This document shows positions 30,654 through 35,772 of a DNA stretch of 35,772 bases, in pieces. The notes beneath the pieces were generated by a model that was not told where the DNA came from, ran no database searches, and saw only the letters and a program-made list of their open reading frames with translations. The position numbers and the translations under genes were made by a program. The DNA is from Glycomyces algeriensis (GTDB taxonomy: Bacteria; Actinomycetota; Actinomycetes; Mycobacteriales; Micromonosporaceae), in NCBI RefSeq assembly GCF_027622855.1, contig NZ_JAPZVR010000019.1, forward strand, positions 1 through 35,772. Reading direction: 5' to 3'. Each line of letters opens with the position of its first letter. The first letter of the stretch is position 1.

Positions 30654-32720
30654 TCAGGCCGCGGTGCGGGCGAAGGTCCGCCGGATGGCCACCGCGAGCA
30701 GGGAGGCGGCCCAGACCGCGAGGCTCCCGGCCGCGACCCAGGGCAGGGACGCGGGCTGGACGGCGGCCGCGAGCAGGACTGCCATCGCGGCGGAGCCGAG
30801 GCCGGCGCCGGCGAGCAGCAGGTCGGCGCGGCGGAACGTCCGGCGCGGTGCGGTGGTGACGGCGGCGTGGTCGTCTGCGGCGGCTTCGTGTTGCGTCGCA
30901 GCAGCGATTTCGGGCTCGTTCTCGCTGGGCTGCAGGCGGATGCGGTCGGCCGCGATTTCGGGGAGCTCGAATCGGAGCAGTTCGGCGTAGGCCGCCGAGG
31001 GGACGAACACCGGTGCGTCGAGTCCCTGGTCGGGTTCGACGAAGTCGATCCCGTGCTCGGCCGCCGCCGTCAGGACGGCGCGGTCGACGAGGGCCCGGTC
31101 GCCCTTGACCTTGGTCCATTCCGGACAGTGCAGGAGCCCGACGGGCATGCCGTCGTCGGCGCGGCGGGAGGCGTCGTCGAGCATCGACCGGCGCCGGTCG
31201 TCGAGGGCGCTCCAGTCGGCGGCGTAGATGCGGCCGTATTCGATCGCGAGGTTGGCCGCCTTGGTGCGGGTGATGTCAGGGGCGATGGGGAAGGGCCGGG
31301 GCCGGGCCATCGAGGCGAGGAACGGGGAGGCCTGCTCGCGGTTGATCGCGCGGTGCCAGCGGGCGAAACCGGAGTGGTAGGCGAAGCGGCTGGTGGACAT
31401 CCAGTGGCGCGAGACCTCGCCGGCCGACAAGGTGCCGTCGTTGTGGCGGACGAGGGTCAGCGGGCCTTTGTTCATGCGCCAGTAGGCCTTGCCGCCGAAC
31501 GCCGTCCTGATGCGGAACCGGTACTCGGAGTCGGCGGTCTTGCGCACCTCGTCGTAGAAGCCGACCTTGCCGAGGACGGCGTCGGCGCGGATCATGATCG
31601 GGGTCGACCGGGCGGCGACGAGCGCGACCTGGGGGTCGATCATCAGCGAGAGGTCGTCGGCGACGGCGAGGCAGCGCGATTCGACCATGACCATCTGCTC
31701 GTTGGTGAGCATCGGCTTGACCTGCAGCTCCAGGCGGCGCGGGTGGGCCCAGTCGTCCGAGTCGTGGCCGGTGATGTACTTGCCGGCGGCGACGGCCATG
31801 GCGCGGTTGCGGGCCTGGTAGGTGCCGGCGTTCTCGGGCTGGATGAGGAGCTTGACGCGCGGGTCGAGCGAGGCGGCCTTCAGGAGCACGGGCTCGTACT
31901 CGGGCTCGGAGCCGTCGTCGACGAGCAGCAGCTCCCAGTTCTGCCAGGTCTGGGCGACGATCGACCGCACCGAGGTCAGCAGGGCCGCGTCGGGCCGGAA
32001 GCAGGTCATGACGACCGAGATCAGCGCGCCGCGCTCGACGGGCGGCAGCGGTGCAGTCCGCAGGCGGTCGATGCTCAGGGACGCACCGGGTTCGGGGTCC
32101 ACGATCTCCGGCCACTCGGTGAACTGCTTGAAGCGCCGCATGTACGCGGCCGCGTCGCCGCCGAAGCGGGGGTGGACCTCGTTGCACCACATGCCGTCCA
32201 CGGTGAAGGGGGAGACGCCGCGGTAGGACTTGAGCAGTGACTTGACCCGCCGGTGGCGTCCGTCGAGGTGCGCCGTCATCACATGCAGCTCTTGGTATTC
32301 GCGGGGCAGGGCTCCCCCGAGCCGGCGGTGGGCCAGGTCGAACAGGTCGAGGGCCCGGGCGCGCTCGTCGTCGGCCTTCGCCTTGAGCGCGATCGAGGCC
32401 GCGAGCGCGCAGACCGCTTCGAGGTTGAGCGCCGCGCGTTCCAGGCGCGGGTCCCGGCCGCGGATGCCGAGCAGCGCCCCGGGGTCCTCGGGGTGGGCGA
32501 GGCGCGCCAGCACATGCAGTGCGAGCGTTGAGTTGTGGAACTGCCCCCACTCGTGGATGTCCTTGACGCTCACGGCTCCGCCGCGGTCGAGCGCGCGCTC
32601 GACGAGCCCCTCGAGGTCGGGGGCGTGGACCGCTTGCATCGCGTCGTTCCCGGCGACGGACGGACCTTGCCTGGATCCGGGAACGGGCGGGAGGGTTCTG
32701 ATGTCCATCGAACCGGTCAT
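30654..32720 (-). CDS. Large GT2 glycosyltransferase with helical N-domain and C-terminal membrane helices
   Basis: The protein has 688 residues from ATG 32720. Residues 1-230 are mostly helical, possibly TPR-like, and not part of the enzyme family. The GT2 (GT-A fold) domain runs from about 234: ISVVMTCFRPDAALLTSVRSI, LLLVDDGS near 263-270, QPENAGTYQARNRAMAVAAGKYI, and the metal-binding D-x-D in TGHDSDDW near 317-324. Two helices near the C-terminus (ADLLLAGAGLGSAAMAVLLAAAVQPA and LPWVAAGSLAVWAASLLAVAI) anchor it. Other starts (32732, 32708, 32639) are possible. ATG 32720 sits eight bases after a TAATGT element and may be leaderless. It heads the three-gene glycosyltransferase operon, probably for a surface polysaccharide or teichoic-acid-like polymer. 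Confidence 0.87.
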   Translation of the reverse strand: MTGSMDIRTLPPVPGSRQGPSVAGNDAMQAVHAPDLEGLVERALDRGGAVSVKDIHEWGQFHNSTLALHVLARLAHPEDPGALLGIRGRDPRLERAALNLEAVCALAASIALKAKADDERARALDLFDLAHRRLGGALPREYQELHVMTAHLDGRHRRVKSLLKSYRGVSPFTVDGMWCNEVHPRFGGDAAAYMRRFKQFTEWPEIVDPEPGASLSIDRLRTAPLPPVERGALISVVMTCFRPDAALLTSVRSIVAQTWQNWELLLVDDGSEPEYEPVLLKAASLDPRVKLLIQPENAGTYQARNRAMAVAAGKYITGHDSDDWAHPRRLELQVKPMLTNEQMVMVESRCLAVADDLSLMIDPQVALVAARSTPIMIRADAVLGKVGFYDEVRKTADSEYRFRIRTAFGGKAYWRMNKGPLTLVRHNDGTLSAGEVSRHWMSTSRFAYHSGFARWHRAINREQASPFLASMARPRPFPIAPDITRTKAANLAIEYGRIYAADWSALDDRRRSMLDDASRRADDGMPVGLLHCPEWTKVKGDRALVDRAVLTAAAEHGIDFVEPDQGLDAPVFVPSAAYAELLRFELPEIAADRIRLQPSENEPEIAAATQHEAAADDHAAVTTAPRRTFRRADLLLAGAGLGSAAMAVLLAAAVQPASLPWVAAGSLAVWAASLLAVAIRRTFARTAA

Positions 32721-32728
32721 GGAGAGGC

Positions 32729-32734
32729 ACATTA
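32729..32734 (-). promoter_or_regulatory. -10 element for the glycosyltransferase operon
   Basis: TAATGT on the minus strand lies eight bases before ATG 32720. No ribosome-binding site is seen between, which suggests a leaderless or nearly leaderless message. Confidence 0.4.
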
Positions 32735-32826
32735 CGTGCCGTTACGGCTACGTTCGGCCAGCTTCGCGGTGTGTTGCCGAGCGTGTTCCCGCCTCCGGAC
32801 GGCGGCGGACCCTAGCGCAGGCGGCG

Positions 32827-34074
32827 TTACGCCTTGACCCGCTTGCGGGCCTTGACGGCGATCAGCACGACCGGGATGAGCAGGAACGCACCGATCCAGA
32901 GGACGCCGCCGGGGGCGGTCGCGTCCACGACGTAGCCGCCCGCGAAGGAGCCGACGGCGATCGACAGGTTGAACATGACCGTGTTGAGGGAGGTCGCGAT
33001 CTCGACCTCGCCCGGCTCGACCGAGTTCATGTACCAGGTCTGCAGGACCGGGGAGACCAGGCCGTAGCCGATGCCCCAGAGCACGAGGACCGCCGTGGCG
33101 GAGAAGAGGTCGCCGACCGCGAACGCCATGAGCGCCATGCCGAGCGCCATCGCGACGCCGAGCGCCGCGAGGGTGCCGCGCAGGCGGGTGCCGATGAGCG
33201 AGCCCGAGGCGACCGTGGCGATGAGGGCCGCCGCGCCGAAAGCGAGGAGCAGGGCGCTGACCTGTCCGGCGGCGATGCCGTTGGCCTGGAGGATGGGGCT
33301 GATGAACGTGTAGGCGATGAAGTGGCCCGTGACGATGAAGAAGGTCAGGGCCAGGCCGATGCGCACGCCCTTGTTGGCGCGCACCAGCTTCGGCAGCGAC
33401 GAGAACGAGACCGTGGTGTTCGACGGGAGCTTCGGCACGAGCAGCGCGATCGCGGTCATCGCGACGATCGCGAGCACCGCGAGGGCCCACATGGCGGCGC
33501 GCCAACCGAGGTGGTCGCCGATGAGGGTGCCGGCCGGGACGCCGAGCACGGTGGCCGCGCCGATGCCGCCGTAGACCGCGGCGGTCGCGCGCGGCACGTC
33601 GCGCTGCGGCACGAGGCGGAGGGCGATGCCGCCCGCGACGGCCCAGAACGCGCCGATCGCGAGGCCCACGAGGACGCGGGCCGCGAGGAGCAGTTCGAAG
33701 CCGGAGGCCAGCGCGGCCCCCACGTTCGCGGCGGCGACGAGCACGGCCAGGCCGATGAGCACGAGGCGGCGGTCGAGGCGGCGGGTGAAGACGATGCTCA
33801 GCGGAGCGGCCACGGCGGCGACGAGGCCGGGGACGGTGACCATGAGGCCGGCCGTGCCGGCGGAGACGCCGAGCTCGGCGCTGATCGGGGTGAGCAGGCC
33901 GACCGGGAGGACCTCGGAGGTCATGACGACGAAGACGCCGAGGGCGACTGCGGCGACGGCGAGCCACTGCTTGAGGGTGGCGCGCTCGGGCGCGGCGGTG
34001 TTCTCAGAGACAGCGGTCTCGGGAATGCCGGTCGCGGCGGTGATGGGAGTCGGGCGGTCGTCGAGGGTGGTCAC
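32827..34074 (-). CDS. MFS transporter, DHA1 drug-exporter type
   Basis: The protein has 415 residues with about 12 membrane helices. The start is GTG 34074, with GAAAGG about nine bases upstream. LGVFVVMTSEVLPVGLLTPISAELGVSAGTAGLMVTVPGLVAAVAAP is the first-helix region of DHA1 exporters (CmlR/AraJ/NepI-like). The loop FTRRLDRR stands in for the A-motif, and ARVLVGLAIGAFWAVAGGIALRLVP is motif B/C-like. It probably exports a drug, nucleoside or sugar by proton antiport. It is separate from the glycosyltransferase operon by about 100 bp. A short palindrome 34-47 bp upstream of the start suggests a local repressor, but no regulator gene is adjacent. Confidence 0.9.
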   Translation of the reverse strand: MTTLDDRPTPITAATGIPETAVSENTAAPERATLKQWLAVAAVALGVFVVMTSEVLPVGLLTPISAELGVSAGTAGLMVTVPGLVAAVAAPLSIVFTRRLDRRLVLIGLAVLVAAANVGAALASGFELLLAARVLVGLAIGAFWAVAGGIALRLVPQRDVPRATAAVYGGIGAATVLGVPAGTLIGDHLGWRAAMWALAVLAIVAMTAIALLVPKLPSNTTVSFSSLPKLVRANKGVRIGLALTFFIVTGHFIAYTFISPILQANGIAAGQVSALLLAFGAAALIATVASGSLIGTRLRGTLAALGVAMALGMALMAFAVGDLFSATAVLVLWGIGYGLVSPVLQTWYMNSVEPGEVEIATSLNTVMFNLSIAVGSFAGGYVVDATAPGGVLWIGAFLLIPVVLIAVKARKRVKA

Positions 34075-34470
34075 GGCGGTGGGCCTTTCGCGGTTCGGTT
34101 CGGGTCAGAGTCCTGGGACTCATTCGCCGGAACCGGTCCACCACTCGGTCCGCGCTCGGTGACACGGGCTCGACTCGTACAGGGGCTGCGGGCCTCGCGA
34201 AGAGGCGTTCGGCCGGGCGGGCCCCTGTGAAGGGAGCACTGCCCTTGGCGGTGTACGAGCGTTTGCCCTGACCAGCAGCACGGTGTACCGCTGGGGCGTC
34301 GCCTGCCCCAAGGGTAGCGCCGTCGCGGGCGATTCGGAATGGTGAACTTCGTCGCACCGCCGACCTACGCGCCTGGCGGGAAGCCGTGGACTCGTCGCAT
34401 CGGGAGTGGCGGGGCCATGACAGACTCCTTGCTGCGTATCACGCACCCCTACGGAAGGAAAGACGAGCAG
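34075..34470. other. Divergent intergenic region between the MFS and CDF genes
   Basis: These 396 bp hold the palindrome near the MFS start. I see no gene with plausible codon usage. Short repeats of GGTGTAC occur (near 34250 and 34282) without a clear meaning. The frame of the CDF gene extends back to 34339, but without a ribosome-binding site or family sequence. Confidence 0.45.
34108..34121. promoter_or_regulatory. Palindromic operator upstream of the MFS gene
   Basis: GAGTCC-TG-GGACTC is a perfect 6+6 palindrome 34 bp upstream of the GTG start. It fits a TetR- or MarR-type repressor site for an efflux gene. Confidence 0.4.
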
Positions 34471-35394
34471 ATGTCAGCAGAAGGCGGCACCAAGGCGATC
34501 GTCGCGGCCCTATTGGCGAACACCGGGATCGCGATCAGCAAATTCGTCGCGGCGGGGATCACGGGTTCGGCGTCGATGCTGGCCGAAGGCGTCCACTCCG
34601 TGGCCGACGCGTCCAACCAGGTCCTGCTGCTCATCGGCGGCAAGGCCTCGCGCAAGGCCGCGAGCCCGGCCCACCCGTTCGGGTACGGGCGCGAGCGCTA
34701 CATCTACGCGTTCATCGTCTCGATCGTCCTGTTCTCCATCGGCGGCGTGTACGCGCTGTACGAGGGCTACCACAAGTGGCACGAGCGCGGGCACGGCGGC
34801 GAGCTGGAGCTGCCGCAGGTCGCGGTCATCGTGCTGCTCGTGGCGATCGTCCTCGAGTCGTTCTCGCTGCGCACCGCCGTGAAGGAGTCGAACCACGTCC
34901 GCGGGAACCAGACCTGGACGCAGTTCATCAAGGGCTCCCGCTCGCCCGAGCTGCCCGTGATCCTCCTGGAGGACATCGGCGCGCTCGTCGGCCTCATCCT
35001 CGCCCTGATCGGCGTGGGCCTCTCGTGGATCACCGGCGACATCCTCTACGACGCCCTGGGCACCTTCAGCATCGGCGTCCTGCTCGTGCTCATCGCGATC
35101 GTCCTCGCCATCGAGATCCGCTCGATGCTCATCGGCGAGTCCGCGACCCTCGAGGACATCGCCGCCATCGAAGGCGCGATCAAGCAGGACGGCACGAGCC
35201 AGCTCATCCACCTCAAGACCCTCCACGTCGGCCCCGACGAGCTCCTCGTCGCCGCCAAGATCGGCATCGACCGCAGCGAGACCGGCGAGCAGGTCGCGGC
35301 CGAGATCGACGCGGCCGAGGCGCGCATCCGCGCGGCCGTGCCCAAGGCCAAGCTCATCTACATCGAGCCGGACATCCCGCGCACCGACGCTTAA
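34471..35394 (+). CDS. Cation diffusion facilitator (CDF) family transporter
   Basis: The protein has 307 residues. I chose ATG 34471 because GGAAGGAAAG lies just upstream and the protein then starts MSAEGGTKAIVAALLANTGIAISKF. CDF features are the helix II metal site H42-x3-D46 in SMLAEGVHSVADASNQ, the conserved FGYGRERYIYAFIVS, the helix V acidic pair E167-D168 in LLEDIGALVGL, and a C-terminal cytosolic metal-sensing domain (KTLHVGPDELLVAAKIGID). It should export a divalent metal such as Zn, Mn, Fe, Co or Ni by proton antiport. The metal cannot be told here. The Smr-domain gene follows nine bases downstream. Confidence 0.9.
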   Translation: MSAEGGTKAIVAALLANTGIAISKFVAAGITGSASMLAEGVHSVADASNQVLLLIGGKASRKAASPAHPFGYGRERYIYAFIVSIVLFSIGGVYALYEGYHKWHERGHGGELELPQVAVIVLLVAIVLESFSLRTAVKESNHVRGNQTWTQFIKGSRSPELPVILLEDIGALVGLILALIGVGLSWITGDILYDALGTFSIGVLLVLIAIVLAIEIRSMLIGESATLEDIAAIEGAIKQDGTSQLIHLKTLHVGPDELLVAAKIGIDRSETGEQVAAEIDAAEARIRAAVPKAKLIYIEPDIPRTDA

Positions 35395-35403
35395 GGTTTC
35401 CCC

Positions 35404-35679
35404 ATGGCCAAACTGGTGCTGGACCTGCACGACATCTTCAACAAGGGCGACCAGATCGAGAAGGCGCTGCGGGAGGTGATCGACGAGGCGGTCGCGAAGA
35501 AGATCGACCTCGTGGAGATCATCCCGGGCAAGGGCTCGGGGCAGTTGAAGAAGAAGGTGCTCAGGTTCCTCGACCAGAAGGAGATCAAGGCCCTGTACCA
35601 CCGGGTGGACAAGGACTCGAAGAACTTCGGTCGGCTGTTCGTTCACTTTCAGCACAAGGACAAGCGCAAGAAGCGCTAG
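35404..35679 (+). CDS. Small Smr-domain protein
   Basis: The protein has 91 residues and consists of an Smr domain alone: LDLHDIFN (residues 6-13) holds the L-D-x-H motif, and the catalytic-loop motif is PGKGSGQLKKKVLRFL from residue 41, matching the G-x-G-x-L pattern of Smr nucleases. The tail is very basic (HKDKRKKR), as expected for a nucleic-acid-binding protein. Stand-alone Smr proteins can nick DNA or cleave RNA. The start follows the CDF stop by nine bases with only a weak AAGG, so translation is probably coupled to the transporter gene. Confidence 0.85.
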   Translation: MAKLVLDLHDIFNKGDQIEKALREVIDEAVAKKIDLVEIIPGKGSGQLKKKVLRFLDQKEIKALYHRVDKDSKNFGRLFVHFQHKDKRKKR

Positions 35680-35689
35680 TGACTGCTGA

Positions 35690-35726
35690 CGGCGGCGCCG
35701 CCCCCCCCCCCGGGGCGGCGCCGCCG
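35690..35726 (+). terminator. Hairpin terminator after the CDF-Smr operon
   Basis: A perfect 15-bp stem (CGGCGGCGCCGCCCC and complement) with a C-only loop of seven bases begins ten bases past the Smr stop. The length of the C run could be affected by sequencing error. Confidence 0.7.
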
Positions 35727-35772
35727 GCGCACGTTCGCGACTCGATCAGGATCCCGGGGCCCGCGGCCCCCG

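Noticed and set aside
29100..32240. Plus-strand open frame of over 1000 codons
   Set aside because: It is antisense to the glycosyltransferase operon and has the same low-complexity shadow composition.
32230..34230. Long plus-strand open frame across the MFS region
   Set aside because: It is antisense to the MFS gene, and a large part of it is an arginine/aspartate/histidine-rich shadow with no recognisable domain.
35740..35772. Vector polylinker contamination at the right end (GGATCCCGGGGCCC)
   Set aside because: It resembles a cloning site but does not match a common polylinker in order. GC-rich runs of this kind also arise naturally here.

Overview
The window is a high-GC stretch from an actinobacterium. 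The signs are strong G/C at third codon positions, GTG as well as ATG starts, -10 elements of the TANNNT type placed six bases before the start codon (leaderless genes), a Streptomyces-type Nur box and a Streptomyces-type PHO box. The gene content (PrsW, LtrA, YqeB, DUF6069, FG-GAP, CASTOR/POLLUX-like channel) fits Micromonosporales or Glycomycetales, but I cannot fix the genus. I see no rRNA, tRNA, CRISPR array, complete transposase or phage gene. The extreme left end (1-207) looks like an assembly artefact: it repeats part of a glycosyltransferase gene from 29420-29559 and then runs into long G and C homopolymers.

Layout. 208-509 is non-coding and carries two perfect DnaA boxes. 510-3734 (minus) is a two-gene uptake operon: a Tat lipoprotein solute-binding protein and a fused permease. 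A Nur-type nickel operator lies in front of it, which points to nickel uptake, but no ATPase gene is present. 3791-7296 holds a GNAT acetyltransferase, a VOC protein, a secreted glycerophosphodiester phosphodiesterase behind a PHO box, and a DUF6270 protein. 7369-11188 (minus) holds an ABC exporter and a CASTOR/POLLUX-like ion channel. 11681-17521 is a run of minus-strand housekeeping and unknown genes: an isoaspartate-methyltransferase-like protein, a secreted unknown, an RBBP9-like hydrolase with a duplicated 3' end, a SAM methyltransferase, a LysE exporter and a YqeB protein.

17813-24049 holds a small secreted protein, a PrsW protease coupled to a membrane-anchored partner and divergent from ltrA, a two-domain VOC protein, and a DUF6069 membrane protein divergent from an AraC regulator. 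24208-27428 is a secreted-protein neighbourhood (beta-propeller protein, anchored unknown, FG-GAP protein). 27511-32720 (minus) is a three-gene glycosyltransferase operon with two paralogous GT-B enzymes and one large GT2. The window ends with an MFS exporter, a cation-diffusion transporter and a small Smr-domain protein.

The most unusual observation is a short dispersed element (16743-16820 and 27424-27510) with inverted ends and CTAG at both borders. In each copy one CTAG border contains the TAG stop codon of the adjacent gene. The regulatory architecture is also unusually legible: Nur box, PHO box, an AraC-type direct repeat with a 21-bp period, and several strong palindromes in divergent or upstream regions.
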